Part shown: in pieces, positions 1 through 6,110 of the stretch
How positions within the stretch are numbered: position 1 is the first letter of the stretch
Layout of the letters: every line of letters begins with the position of its first letter
Origin: Bacteroidaceae bacterium
GTDB lineage: Bacteria > Bacteroidota > Bacteroidia > Bacteroidales > Bacteroidaceae
DNA: 41,051 bases
Direction: 5' to 3'
Assembly: GCA_017536765.1 (NCBI GenBank)
Contig: JAFXGV010000037.1
Location: 1 to 41,051, forward strand
Program-made: the position numbers and the translations under genes
Notes under the pieces: model-generated
Told to the model about the DNA's origin: nothing
What the model saw: the letters and a program-made list of their open reading frames with translations, nothing else
The model's database searches: none

Positions 1-26
1 GCCTGCGGGCGCTGCGAAACTCGCTT

Positions 27-85
27 GTTGAAAAACGGCATAGCATAACTGTTTACAAGTGATGCTCTGCTATTCGTTTTTCAAC
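27..85. repeat. Imperfect inverted repeat (hairpin-forming)
   Basis: The left arm GTTGAAAAACG (27-37) is the perfect complement of CGTTTTTCAAC (75-85). Inside it, ATAGCA (40-45) pairs with TGCTAT (68-73), and GCAT (43-46) could instead pair with ATGC (62-65). The whole could fold as one interrupted stem. It may be a remnant of a small mobile element or the end of a transcript entering from beyond the window; neither is proven. Confidence 0.45.
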
Positions 86-353
86 TACACTCAGACATCC
101 TCGCGCTATTTCCGCATTCAAAGGCCACCCTGCGTTGAAATTGCAATGGTGCATTATTTCGCGCGTATCACTTAATAGATACGCGAGTGTGGAATTACCG
201 TTGCTCGTCATTGCGCGAACAGCAGCAGGGAGTAATTATAAAAAGAGAACCGGCACCGTAAGTGAAACAGCGGCGAGCTCTGCCGCGGTGGTTTATATTA
301 ACCTGAATACGGTATAAGATTTTCACTATGAATTGGCGTGTTTGTATAGTGCC

Positions 354-383
354 TGTCGTATCGAACGTATGTGAGATATCTCT
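354..383 (+). repeat. Dispersed 30-base repeat, unit A
   Basis: This 30-base unit begins TGTCGTATCGAACGTATGTG and ends AGATATCTCT. It matches 14209-14238 with three substitutions. It also resembles the reverse complement of 401-430, so 354-430 is an inverted pair around a 17-base centre. Repeats of this look are, to my recollection, common between genes in Bacteroidetes genomes. Confidence 0.6.
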
Positions 384-400
384 TATTCCGCGATGCCTTT

Positions 401-430
401 GAGATTCCTCACGCAAGGTTCGGAATGACA
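401..430 (-). repeat. Dispersed 30-base repeat, inverted partner unit
   Basis: Read on the minus strand this unit begins TGTCATTCCGAACCTTGCGT and ends GAGGAATCTC. It aligns with unit A at 354-383 over TGTC, CGAAC, GTGAG and ATCTC. The short minus-strand frames crossing it give peptides such as CHSEPCVRNL, which I recognise as frequent spurious translations of this repeat type. Confidence 0.55.
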
Positions 431-573
431 AAACAACGTTTTGTTAGCGGTGAGTTCTGCAGCAGTGGCCGCTCGTTGCACATAGGGTTGTGCATAGCGG
501 GTTGTCAATAAAAAAGCAAGCTGATGACATCGCAAATATAGAATGACAGGTGTAACTTTATATCGAACAGGGT

Positions 574-1206
574 TTATATTATGTTGATATTGCAACGGCT
601 TAAATTCTGCGCAATGACAGTAGACAACTCCTCAATGCTCATAGAAAGATGCTTTGCTGCCTCTTTGTATATATCGTAGATAGGCGTGCTGCTTGTGTCT
701 GTTTCAAGGAAAAGCCTATCGGTGGGGGTGGCGGCAAGGCTGTCGCCGTTGTACCTCTCGCCATATGACAGATAGAAACCTGCGCCTGTCAATTGCAGCG
801 CTTGTGCCGGCTTGCCACGGAATCCGTGTATTATCCAGGCCTGTTTTGCCGCCATTTGGCGGCGCAGTTTCATTATCTCCTCCTGCCCCTTCACGCAGTG
901 CAGTATGAGCGGTTTTTGCACCTCCTCGGCAAGGGCTGCGTGTGCGGCGAGCACCTCTGTTTGCAAGGCAATGTCGGCAGGGCTTTTAAGCTTGTCTATG
1001 CCGCATTCGCCTATGGCAACCACGTTGCTTGCACGCGCGGCCCTGCACACCTGCTGCATTTCCGCTTCCCGGGCAGCGGTTATGTGCCACGGGTGTATGC
1101 CCACCGAGCAGGGGCTGCCATCGGTGGTGGGTGTGGTGCCGCTGCTTATAATGCTTGTGATGTGCGGCTCCCGAGTCGCGTGGTGTGTGTGAAGGTCTAT
1201 GAGCAT
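574..1206 (-). CDS. TatD-family metal-dependent hydrolase
   Basis: A 210-residue protein of the TatD family, TIM-barrel metal-dependent hydrolases often annotated as 3'-5' DNases. Visible motifs are an N-terminal DLHTHH metal-binding site, IGECGID, LILHCVKG, a later IIHGFRG, and LFLETDTSS near the C-terminus, in the order expected for the family. It is shorter than the usual roughly 255-265 residues. The open frame extends upstream, but the start at 1206 is chosen because MLIDLHTH is the typical N-terminus and its ATG overlaps the yidD stop (TAATG), implying translational coupling. It is the last gene of the rnpA-yidD-TatD group. The substrate cannot be told from sequence. Confidence 0.85.
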   Translation of the reverse strand: MLIDLHTHHATREPHITSIISSGTTPTTDGSPCSVGIHPWHITAAREAEMQQVCRAARASNVVAIGECGIDKLKSPADIALQTEVLAAHAALAEEVQKPLILHCVKGQEEIMKLRRQMAAKQAWIIHGFRGKPAQALQLTGAGFYLSYGERYNGDSLAATPTDRLFLETDTSSTPIYDIYKEAAKHLSMSIEELSTVIAQNLSRCNINII

Positions 1207-1427
1207 TATGGTACAGGGTCGTATCCATCTCCTCCCCACGGGTGACAGCGTAGCAGGCGGCGCACTGCAAGGTATAGCCCTTTTATGGGGCCGTGCTTGG
1301 TTATTGCCTCCACTGCGTATTGCGAGCAGGTGGGGGTGAAACGGCAGGATGGGGGTGTGAGGGGCGATATACACTTTTGGTAGAAGCGTATGGGCAGTAT
1401 GAGTATTTTTATAATGAGCCCTCGCAT
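1206..1427 (-). CDS. yidD: Membrane protein insertion efficiency factor YidD
   Basis: A 73-residue YidD protein (DUF37/haemolytic family), thought to help YidC-dependent insertion of inner-membrane proteins. It has an N-terminal amphipathic or hydrophobic segment ([14 protein letters not shown]) and the family core with [11 protein letters not shown], followed by [18 protein letters not shown], the typical YidD C-terminus. Length is normal. Its start lies inside the 3' end of rnpA (19-base overlap) and its stop overlaps the start of the TatD gene. The rnpA-yidD order is widely conserved in bacteria; rpmH, often upstream of rnpA elsewhere, is absent here. Confidence 0.95.
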   Translation of the reverse strand: MRGLIIKILILPIRFYQKCISPLTPPSCRFTPTCSQYAVEAITKHGPIKGLYLAVRRLLRCHPWGGDGYDPVP

Positions 1428-1816
1428 TGTTTATTGTTCTTTTCTATGATGGCGGCAAGCAGCTTGCCCATCTTCTTTTTAAGGAATTCGGTGCTGTTGT
1501 GCCTGGTGTCTATGTATATAATGGCAACTGCCATTTTTTTGTTCTGCCTTGCAAGTTCGGCGATGAACGGCTGCTTGTTAAGGCGGTAGGCTTCGCGTAT
1601 GCGGCGTTTGACAAGGTTGCGGTCCACGGCGTGGCGAAATCGTCTTTTTGCCACACTTATGAGTATGCCTGCCGTGGGGAGGTTGCTTTGCGCCGGTAGC
1701 TCCATAAACACTGCGCGCAGCGGGAAGGCTGTGGCCGATGCTCCTGTTGCATAGAGTGCATCTATGATGCTTTTGCTCTTTAGGTGCTCTTTCAGTGGGA
1801 AACCGTTTTCGCGCAT
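1409..1816 (-). CDS. rnpA: Ribonuclease P protein component
   Basis: A 135-residue RNase P protein, the basic cofactor that helps the RNase P RNA remove 5' leaders from tRNA precursors. It begins with [10 protein letters not shown], and carries the signature [20 protein letters not shown], the family's RNR motif that contacts RNA, in the middle. The C-terminal region has a Bacteroidetes-like [11 protein letters not shown] stretch. It is the first gene of the rnpA-yidD-TatD operon. A hairpin terminator at 1858-1897 isolates it from hemD, so it should have its own promoter in the roughly 40 bases between; only a weak candidate (1848-1855) was found. Confidence 0.95.
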   Translation of the reverse strand: MRENGFPLKEHLKSKSIIDALYATGASATAFPLRAVFMELPAQSNLPTAGILISVAKRRFRHAVDRNLVKRRIREAYRLNKQPFIAELARQNKKMAVAIIYIDTRHNSTEFLKKKMGKLLAAIIEKNNKQCEGSL

Positions 1817-1847
1817 TGTTGGTGGGTTGTGTATTATAAGTGTGGTG

Positions 1848-1855
1848 CGAAGATA
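1848..1855 (-). promoter_or_regulatory. Weak -7 promoter candidate for rnpA
   Basis: On the minus strand the bases read TATCTTCG, one mismatch from the Bacteroidetes -7 box TAnnTTTG. It sits 31 bases before the rnpA start and just after the hemD terminator hairpin. No clear -33 TTTG was found, because the hairpin occupies that region. Confidence 0.3.
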
Positions 1856-1857
1856 CG

Positions 1858-1897
1858 AAAAAAGCCTGTCTAAACAGGGTGAAAGACAGGCTTTTTT
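1858..1897 (-). terminator. Terminator hairpin between hemD and rnpA
   Basis: AAAAAAGCCTGTCT (1858-1871) is the perfect complement of AGACAGGCTTTTTT (1884-1897), with a 12-base loop. On the minus strand the stem ends in a T run, so it should stop transcripts leaving hemD, 13 bases past its stop codon. It splits the region into two transcription units. Confidence 0.8.
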
Positions 1898-1910
1898 TAT
1901 GTTGTTGCTC

Positions 1911-2654
1911 TTATGCGTTGTTCTTTGTGAGGTAGTCGTCGAGCGCTGCGGGCATATTGGTCAATGTGGCTGTGGGTGCCTCAAGGTCCAGGCGCAGGCC
2001 TATGTTGCGTATGCAGTCGGCTGTGACGTTTCCAAAGCAGGCTATCTTCTGCTCGCCTTGCACATAGTCGGGCACGTTCTTTCTCAAAGAATCCAGGCCG
2101 TGGGGGCTGAAGAAGATGAGCATATCGTACGACTTTATGTAGTCGGCAGGTATTTCGGTGCTCACGGTGCGGTAAATTTCGGCCTGTGAATGTGCAATGC
2201 CGTGTGAATTGAATATGTGGTTGAGCTCATCGTTGTGCACGTTTGACATTGGTACAAAGTACTTCTCGGTCTTGTGCTTCACGAAGAGAGGCTCCAGGTC
2301 GTTTATGTGCCCGTTGCCGTAGAATACCTTGCGCTTGCGGTATTGAACATACTTTTGTATGTAGAGTGAAATGGTCTCCGACAGGCAGAAATATTTCATA
2401 TCGTCGGGGATGGTTACGCGCAACTCCTTGCACAGCGTGAAGAAGTGGTCTATTGCGTGGCGCGATAGAAATACTATGGCTGTGTGGCCGGGGATGGATA
2501 CCTTCTGCTGTCTGAACTCCTTGGCTGTTACGCCTTCAACTTTTATAAAGGAGCAAAAATCTATTTGCACATTGTGCTTTGCCGCAATATCAAAATACGG
2601 TGATTTCCCTGTTGCCGGTTTCGGCTGCGAAACCAAAATCTTGCTTACTTTCAA
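1911..2654 (-). CDS. hemD: Uroporphyrinogen-III synthase family protein (HemD)
   Basis: A 247-residue HemD-family protein. The enzyme closes hydroxymethylbilane to uroporphyrinogen III for haem, sirohaem and corrinoid synthesis. Seen: an N-terminal KILVSQPKPATGKSPYFDIA, the central IVFLSRHAIDHFF, and the C-terminal block DMLIFFSPHGLDSL followed by KIACFGNVTADCIRNIGLRL, matching the family's alternating two-domain plan. HemD proteins are poorly conserved, so catalytic activity is inferred. It follows the DUF4271 gene by 4 bases and is the last gene before the terminator at 1858-1897. No other tetrapyrrole gene is nearby, so activity on hydroxymethylbilane is not supported by context. Confidence 0.8.
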   Translation of the reverse strand: MKVSKILVSQPKPATGKSPYFDIAAKHNVQIDFCSFIKVEGVTAKEFRQQKVSIPGHTAIVFLSRHAIDHFFTLCKELRVTIPDDMKYFCLSETISLYIQKYVQYRKRKVFYGNGHINDLEPLFVKHKTEKYFVPMSNVHNDELNHIFNSHGIAHSQAEIYRTVSTEIPADYIKSYDMLIFFSPHGLDSLRKNVPDYVQGEQKIACFGNVTADCIRNIGLRLDLEAPTATLTNMPAALDDYLTKNNA

Positions 2655-2658
2655 TGTC

Positions 2659-3357
2659 CTAAATTTTTGTTGTTAAAAATGCATTTATAACGTGGATTGC
2701 TCTCCACAGAATTGCCATAGGCAAAAATTCAAGTGCGCAAAGATACAAAAAAATATCCAAACCGATGCATTTTTTCTTGAAAATGATTTTTTTGGCGCTG
2801 TAAACAACCACCACGGCATATAGTAGCGTAGCAAAAAGTAAATATATTGTATAATATGTTATGGAAAAACCTTTTACGAATATTATGCATATTGCAAGGG
2901 GCAGCAGAATGAACCCTGATAGCTTTATTGTAAAGAAATATGATTCTTTCCACTCGCGAGCTATGGTTGCGGACAAGAGCGTTAGGTTACAAATGTCGTA
3001 CAATCCTCTTTTCATAAGCAGGGCCACTGCTATGAGCAGATAGAAGGCTGCGAGTATTATGTAGGGGGTGGCTCCCCGCGTGAGCGGGGTGGTGTACTGT
3101 ATTCTGCCAAAGGCGATGATGCTGCAATAGAATATCGTTTGCATATACAGCAGCAGGTTGCATAGCTTGGTTATGTGTGTGCGGTCGGTGTAGGGGTTCG
3201 ACTGCTTGCCGTGGTAGAACATACTTTTGGCGCGTTCCACAATGCTGCTGCCGTTCATTAGAAAAACGTATGCCATACCCACGAGGTTAAGCACAAAGAG
3301 CGCCATTACGACATTGTCGCCAAGAAAATTATATGGTATGGCTTCACCTGCTGTCAT
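2659..3357 (-). CDS. DUF4271 multi-pass membrane protein
   Basis: A 232-residue integral membrane protein with about six hydrophobic segments, including VVMALFVLNLVGMAYVFLM near the N-terminus, a run around IILAAFYLLIAVALLM, FILLPLAICIIFV, IYLLFATLLYAVVVVY and LYLCALEFLPMAIL. It matches my recollection of DUF4271, a Bacteroidetes family of unknown function usually placed just before hemD, as here. Its start overlaps the LOG gene stop by 4 bases (ATGA) and its stop is 4 bases before hemD, so the three are almost certainly co-transcribed. No catalytic motif is visible. Confidence 0.75.
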   Translation of the reverse strand: MTAGEAIPYNFLGDNVVMALFVLNLVGMAYVFLMNGSSIVERAKSMFYHGKQSNPYTDRTHITKLCNLLLYMQTIFYCSIIAFGRIQYTTPLTRGATPYIILAAFYLLIAVALLMKRGLYDICNLTLLSATIAREWKESYFFTIKLSGFILLPLAICIIFVKGFSITYYTIYLLFATLLYAVVVVYSAKKIIFKKKCIGLDIFLYLCALEFLPMAILWRAIHVINAFLTTKI

Positions 3358-3941
3358 AGTGCGGCATATTTACGCACCTCGCAGTTCCAGCGTGGTGTCT
3401 CCTTTACCAACTGTATGGCCTGGGCGGGGGTGGTGGCCACCCGCCATATCTCGCCGTGAATCTTACCCATAAAATGCTCCTCTATGGCGTGCTCCAGCTG
3501 CTTTATGAGGTGGTCGTAGTAACCGTTTATATTAAGTATGATGATGGGGTTGAAGTATAGCCCCAACTGTTTCCAGGTAATTACCTCGCACAACTCCTCC
3601 ATTGTTCCGCAACCGCCGGGCAGTGCTATCACGGCATCGGAAAGGGTTGCCATTGTCTGCTTGCGCTCGTGCATATCCTTTGTTATACGCAGTTCGCTCA
3701 ACCCCTTGTGATGCCACTCCTGTTCCACCATAAATTGTGGGATTACTCCAATAGCCCTGCCACCATTATCGAGCGTGCCATCCTCCACACAGCGCATAAG
3801 ACCTTGGCAGCCGCCACCGGTGATGAGGCTCATTCCCTCCTTGCCTATGATGGTGCCAAGCGTGTATGCAGCATCGGAGTAGCAGGCATCTACCTTGCTG
3901 CTCGAGGCGCAATATACACATATGCTTTTTATCTCCTGCAT
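3354..3941 (-). CDS. LOG-family nucleotide phosphoribohydrolase
   Basis: A 195-residue Rossmann-fold protein of the LOG (LONELY GUY, TIGR00730) family, enzymes that release a base from nucleoside 5'-monophosphates such as cytokinin ribotides or AMP. Seen: the N-terminal ICVYCASSSKVD, the glycine-rich LITGGGCQGLM, then MHERKQTM and ALPGGCGTMEEL, the PGGxGTxxE substrate-binding signature with the R and E used in catalysis. Length is normal. It is the first gene of the LOG / DUF4271 / hemD operon and has a -7-like box 24 bases upstream (3965-3972). The physiological substrate in Bacteroidales is not evident. Confidence 0.9.
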   Translation of the reverse strand: MQEIKSICVYCASSSKVDACYSDAAYTLGTIIGKEGMSLITGGGCQGLMRCVEDGTLDNGGRAIGVIPQFMVEQEWHHKGLSELRITKDMHERKQTMATLSDAVIALPGGCGTMEELCEVITWKQLGLYFNPIIILNINGYYDHLIKQLEHAIEEHFMGKIHGEIWRVATTPAQAIQLVKETPRWNCEVRKYAAL

Positions 3942-3964
3942 AACTCGGTTTTTAATAAACGCTG

Positions 3965-3972
3965 CAAAATTA
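3965..3972 (-). promoter_or_regulatory. -7 promoter box for the LOG operon
   Basis: The minus strand reads TAATTTTG, fitting TAnnTTTG, 24 bases upstream of the LOG start. The -33 element is not clear, and any such element would lie in the 3' end of the preceding gene. Confidence 0.4.
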
Positions 3973-3982
3973 CAAATAAAAT

Positions 3983-4954
3983 CTACAGGGTGCTCCTGTT
4001 TTTGTCTATTTCCGATATTTTCTCTAAAATATCCTTTGTGCGCTTGTCGTCGTCGCCGTAGAGCAGTTTATTTATCTCCAATGCGGTGGTGAGGCACTCT
4101 TTGGCTTTCTCCCAATCCTCTATGGAGCAATATTCGGCGGCGAGTTTTTCGCTGAGCAGCGCAACGCGCTCGGCATATTCGGTATCGCGGCGTATGGCCT
4201 CTTTGTCGGCATTGGCCTTGTCTATCACCTTTTGGGCGAACTCTATTCGTTTCCTTATCTCCTCTTTGGCGGCGCGGTTGCGCTCGAGCACCGTTTCGGG
4301 ATTGAATACCGTGTGTATGAGCGAGTCGGCACGCTCAAGGTCGCCACTCTCTATGCTCATATTTATTTCGCGGTCTATCGAGTCCATCTCGTCGTAGTCG
4401 GCACGTGCGTAACGCTCGGCCATATCTCCAATGAGCGACAGGTATTTTTCGTAGTTGTTCTGCAGGGCGCTTATCTCTCTGCGATACTGGTCGGTGGTCA
4501 CCTGCCTCTCCTTCATCTGCTGCTCCAGCTCCTTGAGCCTCTTTTGGTAGTTCTCCTCGGCCACACGATAGGCGTTGTCCTCTATGCGCTGCTTGTCGGC
4601 CTCGAGCTGTTTGAGGTCCACCATTATTATCTCAATGGGCACTTGCGACGAAAACACCAACTCGCGCCCTATGAGGCTTTTGTCCTTCAGTTCGTAGCCG
4701 CTCTTTCTGATGCTCTGCAGAACAAGTGCATCGCCGTCGCTTTTGTCGGGTGCCGATATGCTGAACACTCCATCCTTTGAGGTTATAACGGCGTTGAACA
4801 ACCCTTGTACCCGTATTGTGACGTTGGCAATGGGCGTTCCGGGGCTGTTGGGGCGGCCAATGGTTCTCACCAGTCCGCGCTGTTCGTGCTGTGCGCGGCA
4901 AGGTGCAATTGCAAGCAGCAGGGCAAGCAGGGTGAATAGTGCTGTTCTGTTCAT
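3983..4954 (-). CDS. Exported coiled-coil protein, paralogue of the TPR protein N-terminus
   Basis: A 323-residue protein of unknown function. It has a signal peptide (hydrophobic run to about residue 18, cleavage likely after CRA, residues 19-21). Residues 26-110 look like a carboxypeptidase-regulatory-type beta sandwich (IANVTIRVQ, SKDGVFSI). Residues 112-260 are charged and helical (coiled-coil-like), and a TPR-like pair of helices lies near 265-300 (WEKAKECLTTALEINKL). Residues 26-225 are clearly paralogous to the same region of the 992-residue protein encoded upstream: both share KQRIExNAYRVAE, DYD, REIN and LERADSLIHxxFNP. It starts 13 bases after the TIR gene stop and ends the operon. 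It lacks the long TPR array and may be a partner or competitor of the larger protein; that is inference. Confidence 0.75.
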   Translation of the reverse strand: MNRTALFTLLALLLAIAPCRAQHEQRGLVRTIGRPNSPGTPIANVTIRVQGLFNAVITSKDGVFSISAPDKSDGDALVLQSIRKSGYELKDKSLIGRELVFSSQVPIEIIMVDLKQLEADKQRIEDNAYRVAEENYQKRLKELEQQMKERQVTTDQYRREISALQNNYEKYLSLIGDMAERYARADYDEMDSIDREINMSIESGDLERADSLIHTVFNPETVLERNRAAKEEIRKRIEFAQKVIDKANADKEAIRRDTEYAERVALLSEKLAAEYCSIEDWEKAKECLTTALEINKLLYGDDDKRTKDILEKISEIDKNRSTL

Positions 4955-4967
4955 CGGTGTGATGGGG

Positions 4968-6110
4968 TTATTCTATGAGTATCGCATTATAGTCGCCACA
5001 AGGCATATATATGGTATATATGTCCTTGCTCAATGGTGTGGTTATGGTGTAGTGCTCCTTCTGCTTTTCTATGGGCATAAAGAGCGATACGTTGCCATCT
5101 TCGTCCGACACGGCCTCGGTTCCATCTATGTTTATTGTGGTGTTGGCAAGCGGGCACTCGTTCTTCACATCCCATAGGCGGAAACGGATGTCGCCATACA
5201 CCGATGCATCGCGGCGTATGTTTATTGTGTTCAGTTCGGAAAGCACCAAAGTGGTGTCTGTGTCGTGGAAATCGTTGCACTTAACCGAGAATTTTACCTC
5301 CTGCCCAATGAACTTGGCGGGTATGTTTTTGAACAGTGTACCGGTGTCTATGCTTCTGACGGTGTCGGTCTTGGTTTCGTTGTCGAGCGATACCGTCACC
5401 ACTGCGTTGTTCAGCGGTGGCAATTCGTTGTTTACATATGAGGTTTCGTTAAGTTTCACTTGTATATCCACGGGCTGGCTCGAATACCACTCGAGCAGAA
5501 GAATGGATATGATAACACCTATTCCCAATACCCACATACCGAAAAGCTCGGCCAATTGTCGTTTGTGGCGCTGCCAGATGGCATCGAACTCAATGCCTAA
5601 CAACTTGGTTATGAGCTGAACGTATGCACGCTCTTTTCTAATCCACGGCCACCTGCTCACATTCTTTTCGTGTATGTTGGCACCAAGAATCTCGGGGATA
5701 CCGAGCTTGTTTATTATGGGGTTGAAACACTCGGTCTTGGGGTTACCGCTGTGTGGCTCGCCATCGACAATGAAAAAGTGTATGTTCTTGGTGCGGCCTA
5801 ATGAGTGAAAGTATTCAATCTCCTTGCCCACCCATTCCGACTTTGCCGAGTTGGGCGAACATATTACAATGAGGTGGCGCGATGCACGCAGGCGCTCCTG
5901 TAATTCCACGGTGAGCCCCCCGGGTTGTATGTCGGTGGGTGCAAAGAATACCGGCTTTATGGGGTTACGCTCCCAGCCGTGTTGTGCACACAACTTGGCC
6001 GGCAGGCGGTAGCCCTCGAGCTTGCGCTGTATGGTTTTTCCCCATTTCGTGTCTTTTGAGTTGTACGAAATAAATGCGTAGTACTTGTATTTTTCTTTAA
6101 TGTCAGTCAT
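4968..6110 (-). CDS. Membrane-anchored TIR-domain protein
   Basis: A 380-residue protein. Residues 8-170 form a TIR domain: YAFISYNSKDTKW (strand A and box 1), VFFAPTDIQPGG (BB-loop region), LIVICSPNSAKSEW, and WVGKEI, where Glu97 sits at the position of the catalytic glutamate of NAD-cleaving TIR domains. A linker IEFDAIWQRHKRQ leads to one transmembrane helix (about 188-208), then a C-terminal half of about 170 residues with two beta-sandwich-like blocks (near 231-246 and 319-346, PLANTTINIDG then SDEDGNVSLF) like those of its neighbours. With the TIR in the cytoplasm, the C-terminal half would be periplasmic. Its start overlaps the TPR gene stop by 8 bases. Bacterial TIR domains can be NADases in antiphage immunity or protein-binding scaffolds; which applies is not shown. 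Confidence 0.85.
   Translation of the reverse strand: MTDIKEKYKYYAFISYNSKDTKWGKTIQRKLEGYRLPAKLCAQHGWERNPIKPVFFAPTDIQPGGLTVELQERLRASRHLIVICSPNSAKSEWVGKEIEYFHSLGRTKNIHFFIVDGEPHSGNPKTECFNPIINKLGIPEILGANIHEKNVSRWPWIRKERAYVQLITKLLGIEFDAIWQRHKRQLAELFGMWVLGIGVIISILLLEWYSSQPVDIQVKLNETSYVNNELPPLNNAVVTVSLDNETKTDTVRSIDTGTLFKNIPAKFIGQEVKFSVKCNDFHDTDTTLVLSELNTINIRRDASVYGDIRFRLWDVKNECPLANTTINIDGTEAVSDEDGNVSLFMPIEKQKEHYTITTPLSKDIYTIYMPCGDYNAILIE

Larger units (their letters stand above)
1..573. other. Non-coding left end with degenerate repeats
   Basis: No convincing gene is seen here. The short open frames on both strands have no recognisable domain, and some of them are translations of repeat units. The stretch holds an imperfect dyad (27-85) and a pair of inverted repeat units (354-430). 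Fragments resembling the same repeat (a TCATTGCGCGAAC-like string near 207 and AGAATGACA near 541) may be decayed copies. It lies downstream of the rnpA-yidD-TatD operon, so it also contains that operon's 3' end, but no strong terminator hairpin was found. Confidence 0.6.

Noticed and set aside
195-595. Short minus-strand frames beginning with MSFRTLREE and containing CHSEPCVRNL
   Set aside because: They run through the inverted repeat units at 354-430 and match the look of known spurious translations of this repeat.
1207-1374. A 56-codon extension of the TatD-family gene
   Set aside because: It lies inside yidD in another frame; the start at 1206 overlaps the yidD stop and begins the conserved DLHTH motif.
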